From: Microaerobacter geothermalis
Lineage (GTDB): Bacteria > Bacillota > Bacilli > DSM-22679
Assembly (NCBI RefSeq): GCF_021608135.1
Contig: NZ_JAKIHL010000016.1
Span: forward strand, 1 to 57,386
Length of the DNA: 57,386 nucleotides
Direction: 5' to 3'
Positions 8,563 to 17,912 of this stretch are shown here, piece after piece. A program made the position numbers and the translations under genes. The notes below the pieces were generated by a model. The model searched no databases and had not been told where the DNA came from. It worked only from the letters and a program-made list of their open reading frames with translations. Each line of letters starts with the position of its first letter. The first letter of the stretch is position 1.

Positions 8563-8726
8563 CGAATCAATAGACAGAACCGTATACATGATAATAGACA
8601 CTTTTTATACATTTAAGAAAGTTTAACTTCTTTAAGAAGAATAAAGTATAAGAAAAACTAAGGCTTTCGCTATTAAGGACTTGGCGATAAGCCAAGTTTT
8701 TCTAATGGTGGAATGAGGAGGATTAT

Positions 8727-10067
8727 ATGGGTAAGTATTTTGGTACAGACGGAGTTAGGGGAATTGCCAATCTAGAGTTAACACCTGAGCTGGCCTTTAA
8801 AATTGGACGTTGCGGCGGATATGCTTTGACCAGGCAAAAAGAGCACCCAAAGGTATTGATCGGTAGAGATACGCGGATTTCTGGTCAGTTGCTGGAAGGG
8901 GCTCTGATGGCTGGACTTCTTTCTATTGGCGTGGAAGTCTTAAGGCTGGGAGTCATCACGACTCCTGGGGTGGCTTATCTCACAAAGGCAATGGGAGCCG
9001 ATGCCGGGATCATGATTTCTGCATCCCATAATCCTGTTCAGGATAACGGGATCAAATTTTTTGGTGCAGACGGTTTTAAACTAGGCGATGACATGGAGCA
9101 GCAAATCGAATCGTATATTGATTTGGAAGCTGACAACCTTCCCAGGCCAACAGGGGAAAAAGTGGGCCAAGTCATGGACTTTTTTGAAGGCGGCCAAAAG
9201 TATATCCAATATTTAAAAAGTACCGTGAAAGAAACCTTTTCAGATCTTCATATTGTGCTGGATTGTGCCAATGGTGCAGCATCCAGTTGGGCCCCCAAAC
9301 TGTTTGCCGATCTTGGAGCCAAAGTAACAACCCTATATGCCAATCCCAACGGCACCAATATTAATCAGAACTGCGGTTCAACCCATCCTGAAAATCTCAG
9401 GGAAGAGGTGTTGAGCAGAAAAGCAGATATCGGGCTGGCTTTTGACGGAGATGCGGACCGCTTGATTGCTGTGGATGAAAAGGGAAATCTGATTGACGGG
9501 GATCATATTTTGTATATATGCGGAACATGGCTGAAAGAAAAAGGGAAATTAAAGAACCAGACCGTGGTCTCCACCGTGATGAGCAACATTGGATTCCGCA
9601 AGAAAATGGAAGAACACGGAATTCACACGGTCTATACCTCTGTGGGAGACCGCTATGTGGTGGAAGAGATGCGCAAGAATGATTATGTCCTTGGCGGAGA
9701 ACAATCGGGACATATTATTTTCCTACAGCATAATACTACTGGTGACGGGATGCTAACGGCACTTCAGTTGATTCAGGTGATGACGGATAAAGGAAAAGCC
9801 CTCTCTTCTTTGGCTAAAGAAATGACAAAGTACCCTCAGAAATTGGTGAATGTTCCCGTCAAGGAGAAAAAGGGCTGGGATGTCAATCCGCGGATTCAGG
9901 AAGAAATCGGAAAGATCGAATCCCTGTTATCCGATGAAGGACGATTACTGGTCAGACCTTCCGGAACAGAATCGATAATCCGGCTCATGGCTGAAGGCCC
10001 CGATGAAGCGGTCATCACTGCATATTTGGATCACTTGGCTCAAGTGATCAAAGAAGAATTGTCGTAA
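8727..10067 (+). CDS. glmM: Phosphoglucosamine mutase GlmM
   Basis: A 446-residue cytoplasmic enzyme converting glucosamine-6-phosphate to glucosamine-1-phosphate for UDP-GlcNAc synthesis. It has the phosphoserine loop ISASHNP near residue 100, the metal-binding DGDADR near 240, the sugar-binding GGEQSGH near 325 and the phosphate-binding RPSGTE near 411. Family length is normal and the ATG follows GAGGAGG. In relatives GlmM also binds and inhibits CdaA, which fits the adjacency. Confidence 0.97.
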   Translation: MGKYFGTDGVRGIANLELTPELAFKIGRCGGYALTRQKEHPKVLIGRDTRISGQLLEGALMAGLLSIGVEVLRLGVITTPGVAYLTKAMGADAGIMISASHNPVQDNGIKFFGADGFKLGDDMEQQIESYIDLEADNLPRPTGEKVGQVMDFFEGGQKYIQYLKSTVKETFSDLHIVLDCANGAASSWAPKLFADLGAKVTTLYANPNGTNINQNCGSTHPENLREEVLSRKADIGLAFDGDADRLIAVDEKGNLIDGDHILYICGTWLKEKGKLKNQTVVSTVMSNIGFRKKMEEHGIHTVYTSVGDRYVVEEMRKNDYVLGGEQSGHIIFLQHNTTGDGMLTALQLIQVMTDKGKALSSLAKEMTKYPQKLVNVPVKEKKGWDVNPRIQEEIGKIESLLSDEGRLLVRPSGTESIIRLMAEGPDEAVITAYLDHLAQVIKEELS

Positions 10068-10100
10068 ACTACTCGCCACAAGGTATCACATCCACAGATA

Positions 10101-10129
10101 AAAACCGGCACACCATCCGCCGGTTTTTT
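10101..10129 (+). terminator. Terminator after glmM
   Basis: AAAACCGGC and GCCGGTTTT pair around nine bases and are followed by a T run. It separates glmM from the glmS leader. Confidence 0.9.
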
Positions 10130-10254
10130 GCATATGAATACCAAAGAAGGCAACATGGGGTACGAATGTCAATTGTCTGTTCTCTGTAAATATGGTAAAG
10201 TACATGTGTATCCATTCAAGAAGGGAAAGGAGGGCCGTGAGAATATTTACTTAA

Positions 10255-10413
10255 TAAAGCGCCAGGACTGCAGAAGGCAGTTGACGAGGTTGGAGGTTAT
10301 CGAAGGATTCGGCGGATGCCTCCCGGTGCCCTGGGACCCAGCACTGTGCCCTCCGGGTGAAAACCATCAAGGCGACTTGGTGAACAAACATCTAGAGGAT
10401 GGCCCAAACTAAA
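10255..10413 (+). promoter_or_regulatory. glmS ribozyme (glucosamine-6-phosphate riboswitch)
   Basis: The leader contains the conserved core: AAAGCGCCAGGACTG with the expected self-cleavage point before G10259, then AGTTGACGAGG, GGTTATCGAAGG, TTCGGCGGATGCCTCCCGG, and the 3' pseudoknot part. It is a self-cleaving RNA activated by glucosamine-6-phosphate that lowers glmS mRNA when the product is abundant. It ends about 80 bases before the glmS start. A 94-codon reading frame across it is a by-product. Confidence 0.93.
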
Positions 10414-10421
10414 CATGGAAT

Positions 10422-10469
10422 GACGGGGGGTGAATCCCCCGCAGGACGGAAGGAAATTCACCCCCTGTC
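10422..10469 (+). promoter_or_regulatory. Strong hairpin between the glmS ribozyme and glmS
   Basis: Bases 10422-10435 can pair with 10456-10469 in a 14-bp stem with one G-U pair. It lies between the ribozyme and the ribosome-binding site (GAGGGGG before ATG 10494). It has no T tract, so it is probably an mRNA stabiliser, an insulating stem or part of the extended leader. Function is unknown. Confidence 0.6.
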
Positions 10470-10493
10470 CAACTTGAGGGGGAAAACAAGAAT

Positions 10494-12320
10494 ATGTGCG
10501 GTATTGTAGGATATATTGGCCCGAAACAGGCTCCATCCATTTTGGTTGAGGGGCTAAAGAAACTGGAGTACAGAGGGTATGATTCGGCGGGAATCTCTGT
10601 ATTAAACGGGTCCATTCAAGTGAAAAAAGCAAAGGGACGTTTGGCCGTATTGGAAGAGAAATTGATGGCTGAACCGCTGGAAGGAAATCTGGGAATCGGC
10701 CATACCCGATGGGCCACCCACGGCAAACCATCGGATGAGAATGCCCATCCCCATACGGAACAAAGCGGCAATTTTGTCGTGGTTCACAATGGGATTATTG
10801 AAAACTATTTAACTTTGAAAGAAGAATTAATTCAGAAGGGACATCAATTTGTTTCCGAAACAGATACGGAAGTGATCGCCCATCTTTTGTCTGATCTTTT
10901 TGACGGAGATTTGATCTCTACCGTAAGAAAGGCGGTCGCTAAAATGTCCGGCGCCTATGCCTTGGGAATCATCTACAAGAATGAACCGGATAAATTGGTG
11001 GCGGTCCGTTTAGCCAGCCCGCTCATCATTGGCTTGGGAAAAGGGGAAAACTTCCTCGCATCAGACATTCCTGCCATCCTTGAACATACTCGAGATGTGA
11101 TCATACTTAATGATGGAGAAATGGCCATCTTAACTCAGGATTCTGTTCAAGTCACTACCTTGACGGGAGAGAATTTGCAAAGGGAGCCGTTAAAGGTCGA
11201 TTGGGATATTGAAACAGCCGAAAAAGGCGGATATGACCACTTTATGTTAAAGGAAATCTATGAACAGCCCAAGGCATTTCGCAATACCATGGGAAGCCGC
11301 ATTGATTCCCAGTCGGGCAAAGTGGTGTTTCCGGAGCTTCAGCTAACCAAAGACGAGATCCAACAGGTTGACCGCTTGTACATTGTGGCCTGTGGAACGG
11401 CCTATCATGCGGGATTAATAGGCAAGAATATTATAGAGCAATTGCTTCGCATTCCAGTAGAGGTGGAAGTGGCTTCCGAGTATAGATACAAGAATCCGAT
11501 TATCAATGAACGGACTATGGTAATGGTGATCAGCCAGTCCGGTGAAACGGCGGATACTCTGGCTGCCCTTCGTGAAAGCCAGCGTTTGGGGGCGAAGGTA
11601 TTTGCCATCACCAACGTGGTGGGCAGCTCCGTAGCCAGAGAAGCTGATCAGGTGATTTATACCTGGGCCGGACCGGAAATTGCCGTAGCCTCAACCAAGG
11701 CTTATACATCCCAACTGATTGCCTTGTATTTGTTCGCCATTTACCTGGCACAGGAACTGGGGACTCAAGACTCCGCCTTGCTCCAGCAGCTGGTGGAAGA
11801 GTTAGTGAAACTGCCGGAGAAAGCCGAGCAAATATTGGCAAACACAGAAGAAATCAAGCAATTTGCCGAAGGAATCAAAGAAAAGGAGCACCTTTTCTTC
11901 ATTGGGCGCGGTTTGGATTATGCTGTTTCTTTGGAAGGCTCCCTGAAGCTGAAAGAAATCTCCTATATTCACTCAGAAGCCTATGCCGCCGGAGAATTAA
12001 AGCACGGGACATTGGCTCTTATTGAGGAAAACATACCGGTCATTGCCCTGGCCACCCAGGAATCCCTATTGGATAAAACCGTAAGCAATATCACAGAAGT
12101 AAAGGCCAGAGGAGCCAAGGTATTGGGAATTGCCTACGAAGACAACACGGAAATTGGCAAATCCGTTGATCAGGTAATCACCATTCCCAGAACTCATCCC
12201 TTGCTCTCTCCAGCCTTATCCGTCATTCCATTACAACTCCTTGCCTACTACACATCCCTCGCCAGAGGAAATGACGTGGATAAACCACGGAACCTGGCCA
12301 AGAGTGTAACAGTGGAGTAG
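10494..12320 (+). CDS. glmS: Glutamine-fructose-6-phosphate aminotransferase GlmS
   Basis: A 608-residue enzyme making glucosamine-6-phosphate from fructose-6-phosphate and glutamine. The mature N-terminus is the catalytic Cys of MCGIVGYIG. The glutaminase domain shows GHTRWATHG and HNGIIEN. Two SIS domains follow with CGTAYHAG, SQSGETADT and STKAYTSQ. The C-terminus is the conserved DKPRNLAKSVTVE. This 3' end is the recognition site used by TnsD-type targeting proteins, and an element begins 22-25 bp after the stop codon. Confidence 0.98.
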   Translation: MCGIVGYIGPKQAPSILVEGLKKLEYRGYDSAGISVLNGSIQVKKAKGRLAVLEEKLMAEPLEGNLGIGHTRWATHGKPSDENAHPHTEQSGNFVVVHNGIIENYLTLKEELIQKGHQFVSETDTEVIAHLLSDLFDGDLISTVRKAVAKMSGAYALGIIYKNEPDKLVAVRLASPLIIGLGKGENFLASDIPAILEHTRDVIILNDGEMAILTQDSVQVTTLTGENLQREPLKVDWDIETAEKGGYDHFMLKEIYEQPKAFRNTMGSRIDSQSGKVVFPELQLTKDEIQQVDRLYIVACGTAYHAGLIGKNIIEQLLRIPVEVEVASEYRYKNPIINERTMVMVISQSGETADTLAALRESQRLGAKVFAITNVVGSSVAREADQVIYTWAGPEIAVASTKAYTSQLIALYLFAIYLAQELGTQDSALLQQLVEELVKLPEKAEQILANTEEIKQFAEGIKEKEHLFFIGRGLDYAVSLEGSLKLKEISYIHSEAYAAGELKHGTLALIEENIPVIALATQESLLDKTVSNITEVKARGAKVLGIAYEDNTEIGKSVDQVITIPRTHPLLSPALSVIPLQLLAYYTSLARGNDVDKPRNLAKSVTVE

Positions 12321-12341
12321 GGGAAAAGATTATATAGCGGT

Positions 12342-12414
12342 TGTTGTTAATATCAAATAAATCCCGTCCTGGGGTAATAAAATCTGTCCAGGGACAATAA
12401 ATCATGTCCAAGAA
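12342..12414 (+). repeat. Transposon end with three 20-bp TnsB-site-like direct repeats
   Basis: After a TGTTGTTAAT terminus come three 20-bp units at 12355, 12375 and 12395 sharing A-rich AATAAA(A)TC followed by GTCC. The third reads GACAATAAATCATGTCC from 12393. The GACAATAAA core matches what is known of Tn7 TnsB-binding sites. The spacing of exactly 20 bp and the position after glmS make this the likely glmS-proximal end. IS21-type elements also have repeated end sites, so the family assignment is not absolute. Confidence 0.65.
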
Positions 12415-12467
12415 GCCGAGCGGTGTTAGGGCTCTTACCCGATCGCCTGTTCGGCTTTCTCTTTTTT
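12413..12467 (+). terminator. Hairpin with T-rich tail, possible glmS terminator
   Basis: AAGCCGA and TCGGCTT enclose a second small stem (GGG...CCC) and are followed by TCTCTTTTTT. It lies inside the element, after the end repeats, and could terminate glmS transcription that reads into the island. Confidence 0.5.
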
Positions 12468-13098
12468 GAGCAGGTACAGGGGAGAGGGGATAGGAACGGC
12501 GTCTGATTTATCAAGCAGTTTCCCAATATACCCCCTCCCGCTATATACCGATTGAGCTTCTCCATTTGTTCACTCAAATTATTTCCCTGGACATTTCCCA
12601 ACGTTCCATTTTCGTGCTCCCTGCCGCCCTTTCGACTAATTTCTTCCAATTTGGCGGACACTTTTTATTTTCCTGGTATTTTGTACCAACTGGCTCCTCA
12701 AAACCTGAAACCCTTTGTGCGGCAAGGGATTGGAGGCTTTGGTGGGGCTTGAGTGGGATGGACATGAATTATTGTCTCTTGACATAGTAGGGAAATCAAA
12801 ATGGGATGTTGACGTTCAGTTCGTTTTGTTTGCTTAGAGGGGCAGGGGAAAGGAAGTTCTGAAAAGCATGGAATAGCACGAAGTACATTTCAATTTCAAT
12901 GCCTGGCATGTGATATAAAATGTGTAAGAAAGTAGGGTACAACAAAAGTATATAAAATGGTCAAAAAATAAATAACGGGCGAAGTGAATGTTTACATGCA
13001 TTGTAGATGAGCGTGATTTAAAGGCCATTACTGAAACACTTATGAAAGAAAAAGTATTATTTCATCCTCGAATTTCCCCAACGGGAATTGAGGAAACG
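12468..13098. other. No recognisable gene; decayed sequence with one inverted end site
   Basis: Overlapping short frames occur on both strands around 12550-12765, but none looks like a known protein and codon character is poor. The only structure I can support is an inverted TnsB-like site at 12760-12784. The remaining A+T-rich stretch to 13098 shows nothing definite. Confidence 0.5.
12760..12784 (-). repeat. Inverted copy of the TnsB-like end site
   Basis: Read on the minus strand this 25-bp segment matches the site at 12385-12409 at about 22 of 25 positions, including GACAATAATTCATGTCC. Its inverted orientation 350 bp away suggests either the other end of a small defective element or an outlying site of the main end. 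Confidence 0.6.
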
Positions 13099-13150
13099 AT
13101 GAAAACGAGTTGCCCGAACTGCGGGAAAAATGGAAGACGACCTCGCTCTT
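13099..13150 (+). pseudogene. 5' fragment of a CopZ-type zinc-ribbon gene
   Basis: ATG AAA ACG AGT opens a frame reading MKTSCPNCGKNGRRP, nearly the same as TNKTNCPNCGQNGRRV in the intact metallochaperone gene at 15590. DNA similarity stops where the MFS gene's stop codon begins on the other strand. This is a broken paralogue at the left junction of the MFS/LysR insert. Confidence 0.65.
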
Positions 13151-14316
13151 TAGTCATCAATATGACTCGTTTTACTTTCCTTTTTCTTTGTTAGCATTAG
13201 CATTAACTGTCCGAAAAATGCTACTAATACAAGGCAACCAGCAGCAAAAGGAAGTTGAGAAGGTCTTAAACCTGCGAACAGTGCAAAACCTCCAATCATT
13301 GAGCCCACTGCACTGCCTAAATAATTTGCAGAGCTGTTTAATGCAACTACAGTTTCAGCGTGATCACGTTGTGAGAGGAGCAGTGCATGTTGTTGTGGTG
13401 GTTGAGAAGCCCAGCCCATTGCTCCCCAAAAGAAAATAGGTAGAAACGGTAACACAGGATATCTTAGTGTAGATGGTAGACTAAACATTGCTAATGCCAT
13501 TATTGCCAAGATACCAGCCATGAGCAATGCAGGACGTTTTGTTCGATCAATTAGAGTCCCGATTGAAAAACTTCCCACAACACCACCAATCCCCCATGCC
13601 CATAAATATAAGGTTATATTTTTAACATCTTCAAGGCTCTGTAAAATTAATGCAATATACGTATAGAGGCCTAAACTGGCAGTGCTAGTTACAAATGTGA
13701 TTCCAACGATTGCTAAAACACGTTTATTAGTCATCATTGCAATACGTTGACATATTGATGGCGGGGCTTCAGCTGGGATGTTAGGAAATAAAATAATGAT
13801 CCCAACCATGGCTATAAAACCATTTATGGCGACTAACCAAAGAGTTCCCTGCCATCCTATTTGTTCAGCGATTATTAAACCAAGTGGAACCCCTACAACA
13901 GTCCCCATACTCATACCTCCCAGTGTCATACCTAGAGCACGTCCACGTTTTTGTTCGGAAACGAGGGATGCTGCAGCAACAGAGACCAAGGGAGAAAAAA
14001 GCCCAGCTCCCATTCCTGCCATTGCACGTGAAATAAGAAACAATGAAAAATTAGGGGCTATAGCACTAGCTCCATTTGCCAAAGAGAATACACCAAGTGC
14101 AAAAACTAAAATATTGCGAATGGATTTTCCAGCTAGCAATGTTGCAAATATCGGAGCTGCTAGTGCATAACAAAGAGTAAAAACGCTGACTGCTTGTCCA
14201 GTATGTGAATCATTTATGTTAAATGTTGCACCAATTTCAGGCAACAAACCTGCTACAACATAGGCATCAAATCCAAGACCAAACATGCCTATTGTAAGAA
14301 TTATAACTTTCTTCAT
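13150..14316 (-). CDS. MFS drug/metabolite exporter (DHA1 type)
   Basis: A 388-residue membrane protein with about twelve hydrophobic segments. The loop 2-3 motif is altered but motif C-like glycine patterns (MTLGGMSMGTVVGVPLGLII) and SRAMAGMGAGLFSPLVSVAAASLV are typical of DHA1 exporters such as arabinose or chloramphenicol efflux proteins. It is transcribed away from a LysR regulator whose gene starts 213 bp off, the usual arrangement for LysR-controlled exporters. It is more A+T-rich than the arsenic genes beside it. Substrate unknown. Confidence 0.82.
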   Translation of the reverse strand: MKKVIILTIGMFGLGFDAYVVAGLLPEIGATFNINDSHTGQAVSVFTLCYALAAPIFATLLAGKSIRNILVFALGVFSLANGASAIAPNFSLFLISRAMAGMGAGLFSPLVSVAAASLVSEQKRGRALGMTLGGMSMGTVVGVPLGLIIAEQIGWQGTLWLVAINGFIAMVGIIILFPNIPAEAPPSICQRIAMMTNKRVLAIVGITFVTSTASLGLYTYIALILQSLEDVKNITLYLWAWGIGGVVGSFSIGTLIDRTKRPALLMAGILAIMALAMFSLPSTLRYPVLPFLPIFFWGAMGWASQPPQQHALLLSQRDHAETVVALNSSANYLGSAVGSMIGGFALFAGLRPSQLPFAAGCLVLVAFFGQLMLMLTKKKESKTSHIDD

Positions 14317-14528
14317 GGATATTCACCTTTTACCTTTTTACTTCGATCTGGTTTATGTTTGGATACATAGTATGAACAAAACCTTATATTAGACAAGTTG
14401 CTATAATATTATGTTATGATAATGAAGGGGCTAATCTCTTGATAAAATACCATATATTCGACATATAAAGAACAACCATTATTCTATATGTCCATAACAT
14501 ATCGTTATAAAGAAGAGGGATTAAAGAA

Positions 14529-15410
14529 ATGAATATGGAATGGTTAAATAGTTTTGCTGCAGCCGCTAAGTTAAAAAGTTTTTCCAAAGCATCAAAAGCC
14601 ATTAATCTTTCTCAACCAGCATTAAGTAAACATATTCGTAATCTGGAAAATGATCTGGGTGTACAATTGTTTTATAGAACGTCTGGTGGAATCGAACTTA
14701 CCGAAGCAGGCGAACGCTTCTACACTAGAATAATGCCAGTTATTTCTGATCTAACTGCGATTCGTCAAGAATTACGTCAATATTGCAGAAATAATCCCAT
14801 AGCGATAGGAAGTCTTCCAAGTCTAGCTACCTACTTCTTGCCTTCAAAAATAAAGGAACTTCAAGCATTAAATCGACCTTATACTTTAATGATTCAAAAC
14901 ACTTCTAGGGAACTCATACAATCATTACAAGAAGGAAGACTTGATGTAGCTTTTGTAAATACATTTTATACAGATGAGTCGTTGTGGAGTTGTGAATTGT
15001 TTACGGAATCTTACTGTGCTGTATTTCCTTTAGACAATCGATTTCGATCAAAAAAAACGGTAGAACTTGCTGAACTCTGCAAGGAACCGCTAATTGTTCA
15101 TCAAGCTCCATGTGATACAAGGGAGCATATTATTTCACAAATGGAGTTGCTTGGATACAAGCCTAACATCGTTAGTGAGGTTGTTTTTGGCGATTTTATA
15201 TATGGTTATGTAATGGCTGGGATGGGAATAGCTATTGTTCCAGATTTAGTTGCTAAGAATATCAGGCATCTTCAACTCTTTACTTTACCGATTTCGAATT
15301 TTAGAAGATCTATTTCAATAGCTACCAAGAGTAGCAAACTCGGAATGCAGTTTTCTATGTTTTTGTCACCAGTTGATGAATATATAACGAAAGAGGGGCG
15401 AGCAATATGA
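14529..15410 (+). CDS. LysR-family transcriptional regulator
   Basis: A 293-residue regulator. The N-terminal winged helix reads WLNSFAAAAKLKSFSKASKAINLSQPALSKHIRNLENDLGVQLFYRTSGGIELTEAG, a clear LysR pattern. An effector-binding periplasmic-protein-like domain follows. It is divergent from the MFS gene and probably controls it from their shared 212-bp region, which is A+T-rich. GAAGAGGG precedes the ATG. Its stop codon overlaps a broken gene fragment, marking the right junction of the insert. Confidence 0.9.
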   Translation: MNMEWLNSFAAAAKLKSFSKASKAINLSQPALSKHIRNLENDLGVQLFYRTSGGIELTEAGERFYTRIMPVISDLTAIRQELRQYCRNNPIAIGSLPSLATYFLPSKIKELQALNRPYTLMIQNTSRELIQSLQEGRLDVAFVNTFYTDESLWSCELFTESYCAVFPLDNRFRSKKTVELAELCKEPLIVHQAPCDTREHIISQMELLGYKPNIVSEVVFGDFIYGYVMAGMGIAIVPDLVAKNIRHLQLFTLPISNFRRSISIATKSSKLGMQFSMFLSPVDEYITKEGRAI

Positions 15411-15460
15411 AAACTATACCAAAGGCTGAGTCGCAAAAAATTACGTTTCAGATGTTTTAG
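15407..15460 (+). pseudogene. 5' fragment of the gene found intact at 25291
   Basis: A short frame reads MKTIPKAESQKITFQMF and then stops. It parallels MEMIPKAEPQKIPFQVF at the start of the gene at 25291, with clear DNA similarity. It is therefore a remnant of a second copy, cut off at the LysR gene. Confidence 0.65.
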
Positions 15461-15589
15461 AAGTTTTATCCAAAAAATTGACTTTTATGTCGGTCATTTC
15501 TGAACGCCAAAGCACGTGATACATGGGTAAAATAATAAATGGTATTGACCATCGGAAAAAATGAAAACCTTACGAAAGGCATGGTCAAC

Positions 15590-16045
15590 ATGGACTGTTG
15601 TGCTCTGACGAACCGAGAAGGAACAAACAAAACGAATTGCCCGAACTGCGGACAAAACGGAAGACGTGTGCCGCTAATCACGCTCAAGTCATTGCTAAAA
15701 CCTGCGGCTTTGGCGATGCTTGAACCTGACCGTGATTACGCCTTTTGCCCGAACCCGTCCTGCGAAACGGTCTATTTTGCGTGGGACGGTTCGCTGACCT
15801 TTGCCGCGGGAGACTTGAAAGTGCCCGTGTTTCAAAAGGATTCGGACATGGATGTCCCCGTTTGTTACTGTTTTGACTGGACGCGGGAACGCATCGAACA
15901 AGCCGTGAGGAACGGAGGAGAGCCGCTTCAGGAAATCAAAGCCCATGTCAAGGCGGGGCGTTGCGGTTGTGAAGTGAACAACCCCCAGGGGGCTTGTTGC
16001 ATGGGGAACGTGGCGGCGTTTATCCGACAGGTGAACGGGAAGTGA
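15590..16045 (+). CDS. CopZ-type iron-sulfur/zinc metallochaperone
   Basis: About 151 residues. The first part is a zinc-ribbon (CPNCGQNGRRV ... FCPNPSCETVYF), and the second a [2Fe-2S] BFD-like part with cysteines in VCYCFDW and GRCGCEVNNPQGACC. This layout is known from Archaeoglobus CopZ and from proteins often found in arsenic or mercury operons. Here it heads the arsenic cluster, 44 bp before the YnfA-like gene. ATG 15590 is chosen for its upstream AAAGG; ATG 15581 is an alternative. Confidence 0.8.
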   Translation: MDCCALTNREGTNKTNCPNCGQNGRRVPLITLKSLLKPAALAMLEPDRDYAFCPNPSCETVYFAWDGSLTFAAGDLKVPVFQKDSDMDVPVCYCFDWTRERIEQAVRNGGEPLQEIKAHVKAGRCGCEVNNPQGACCMGNVAAFIRQVNGK

Positions 16046-16089
16046 CCTGTTGAAATTTAAGCGGTCGTGATAGCAAAGGGGGGGGAACG

Positions 16090-16416
16090 ATGGCAAAGGC
16101 GATGGTTTTGTTTCTGGCGGCAGGATTGGCGGAAATCGGGGGCGGGTACCTGGTCTGGCTGTGGCTGAGGGAATCCAAGCCCCTCTGGGTCGGCGTGCTG
16201 GGAGGGATAATCCTTGTACTGTACGGGATCATTCCCACCATGCAAAGCTTCCCGAACTTTGGCCGAGTATATGCCGCCTACGGCGGGGTCTTTATTATTT
16301 TGGCGGTCTTCTGGGGATGGTTCGTGGACAGGAAAACGCCCGATCTCTACGACTGGATCGGAGCGGTGATTTGCCTGGCGGGAGTTTCCGTCATGTTGTG
16401 GGGTCCGCGGTCTTGA
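16090..16416 (+). CDS. YnfA/UPF0060 family small membrane protein
   Basis: A 108-residue protein with four hydrophobic helices. The signatures AGLAEIGGGYLVWLWLRE, YGGVFIILAVFWGWFVD and PDLYDWIGAVICLAGVSVMLW match the UPF0060 family, related to small multidrug-resistance proteins. AGGGGGGGGAACG precedes the ATG. Members often accompany metal or arsenic genes; direct function is not established. Confidence 0.88.
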   Translation: MAKAMVLFLAAGLAEIGGGYLVWLWLRESKPLWVGVLGGIILVLYGIIPTMQSFPNFGRVYAAYGGVFIILAVFWGWFVDRKTPDLYDWIGAVICLAGVSVMLWGPRS

Positions 16417-16508
16417 TCCGAAGGGAACAATTCGCATTTCCAAACAAGTTTATTTTGCATAATCATATAGTTATATGGTAAATTTATTATGAAGGAAGGT
16501 GAAGGGAT

Positions 16509-16838
16509 GTGGACATCGAAAAATTGGCAGAAATGTTGAAAGCATTGGCCGATCCCACCCGTTTGAAAATGTTGGCCATACTACAGCATCGGGATTATTG
16601 CGTATGCGAATTTGTTCCTGTGTTTAAGATCTCCCAACCTGCGGTTTCCAAACATTTGAGGCGATTGAAAACAGCGGGGTTGGTCAAGGAGAGCCGCAAA
16701 GGGCAGTGGGTGTTTTACTCGCTGAACCGTGAAGTTCTTGAACAGGTTGGATTGGCATTGCGGCAGTTACCCGACATGTCGGATGAATTGAAAGAGCTTG
16801 AACAACAGGGACTGTTGGTCCATGTTTGCTGTGAATAA
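16509..16838 (+). CDS. arsR: ArsR-family arsenical-responsive repressor
   Basis: A 109-residue winged-helix regulator starting at GTG. The helix-turn-helix is FKISQPAVSKHLRRLKTAGLVKESRKGQWVFYSL. Cysteines in DYCVCEF near residue 33-35 are the typical As(III)-sensing pair of the alpha-3 helix, and a further CC lies near the C-terminus. It precedes acr3 by 15 bp, so it probably represses its own operon until arsenite binds. Confidence 0.9.
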   Translation: MDIEKLAEMLKALADPTRLKMLAILQHRDYCVCEFVPVFKISQPAVSKHLRRLKTAGLVKESRKGQWVFYSLNREVLEQVGLALRQLPDMSDELKELEQQGLLVHVCCE

Positions 16839-16853
16839 GAAGGAGAGCATCGC

Positions 16854-17894
16854 ATGAGCAGACAAAACATCAAAAGTCTTTCGTTTCTGGATCGGTATTT
16901 GACGGTGTGGATTTTTCTGGCCATGGTCGTTGGCATCGGTTGCGGTTACCTGTTTCCCAACATGGTGGACAACTTGAATGCTTTACAGGTCGGCACCACC
17001 TCCATTCCCATTGCCATCGGGTTGATCCTGATGATGTATCCGCCGCTGGCGAAAGTGCGATACGAGGAACTGGGCCATGTGTTCCGCAACGTGAAAGTGC
17101 TGGGCTTGTCCCTGGTGCAGAACTGGGTCATCGGGCCGCTCCTCATGTTCGTGTTGGCAATCATTTTCTTGCGGGGCTATCCCGAGTACATGGTCGGCTT
17201 GATTCTGATCGGTCTTGCCCGTTGCATCGCTATGGTCATCGTCTGGAACGATCTTTCCAAGGGGGACACTGAGTACGCGGCGGGCTTGGTGGCGTTCAAT
17301 TCCATCTTTCAGGTTTTGTTTTATTCGTTCTACGCATTCGTGTTCGTCACGATTTTGCCGCAGTGGCTCGGATTGGAAAGCGTGGTCATCGAGATCACGA
17401 TGGCCGAGGTCGCCAAAAGCGTGTTTATCTACCTGGGCATTCCCTTCCTTGCGGGGATGATCACCCGATATGCACTGGTGAAAACCAAGGGGAAAGCATG
17501 GTACGAGCGGGTATTCATTCCAAAGATCAGCCCGCTGACCTTGGTCGCCCTGCTGTTCACCATTGTAGTCATGTTCTCCCTCAAAGGGGAAGTCATCCTT
17601 GAACTTCCCATGGATGTGCTCAGGGTCGCGATCCCGCTTCTCATCTACTTTGTCGTCATGTTTGTGGTGTCGTTTCTGCTCAGCAAAAAAGCGGGAGCAG
17701 GCTACCCCGTCTGCACGACACTTTCCTTTACCGCCGCAAGCAACAATTTTGAACTGGCGATTGCGGTGGCGGTCGGCGTGTTCGGCATTCATTCGGGGGC
17801 AGCGTTTGTGGCGGTCATCGGTCCATTGGTGGAAGTGCCCGTGATGCTGGCTCTGGTAAAGCTGTCACTCTATTTCCAACGCAAATTTTTTTAA
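16854..17894 (+). CDS. arsB: Arsenite efflux permease ACR3
   Basis: A 346-residue membrane transporter with about ten helices. Family signatures include [39 protein letters not shown], the conserved Cys in [13 protein letters not shown] and [21 protein letters not shown]. It exports As(III) produced by ArsC using the ion gradient. It is co-directional with arsR and arsC at 15- and 18-bp gaps. GAAGGAGAG precedes ATG. Confidence 0.95.
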   Translation: MSRQNIKSLSFLDRYLTVWIFLAMVVGIGCGYLFPNMVDNLNALQVGTTSIPIAIGLILMMYPPLAKVRYEELGHVFRNVKVLGLSLVQNWVIGPLLMFVLAIIFLRGYPEYMVGLILIGLARCIAMVIVWNDLSKGDTEYAAGLVAFNSIFQVLFYSFYAFVFVTILPQWLGLESVVIEITMAEVAKSVFIYLGIPFLAGMITRYALVKTKGKAWYERVFIPKISPLTLVALLFTIVVMFSLKGEVILELPMDVLRVAIPLLIYFVVMFVVSFLLSKKAGAGYPVCTTLSFTAASNNFELAIAVAVGVFGIHSGAAFVAVIGPLVEVPVMLALVKLSLYFQRKFF

Positions 17895-17912
17895 CTCAAG
17901 GAGGCTGACAAA

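Noticed and set aside
10128-10412. 94-codon frame upstream of glmS as a leader peptide
   Set aside because: It overlaps the conserved glmS ribozyme core and its sequence has no protein character.
12530-12560. GCTATATACC near 12539 as a second copy of the glmS-proximal sequence TATATAGCGG
   Set aside because: Only 10 bp match in inverted orientation, which is too short to call a target duplication or end.
12353-12765. Two overlapping minus-strand frames as a transposase fragment
   Set aside because: I could not match them to any transposase motif, and they run through the end repeats. They are treated as non-coding decay.
16983-17792. 269-codon minus-strand frame across acr3
   Set aside because: It is antisense to a clearly conserved transporter and is rich in His, Asp and Gln, a typical mirror of a membrane-protein gene.
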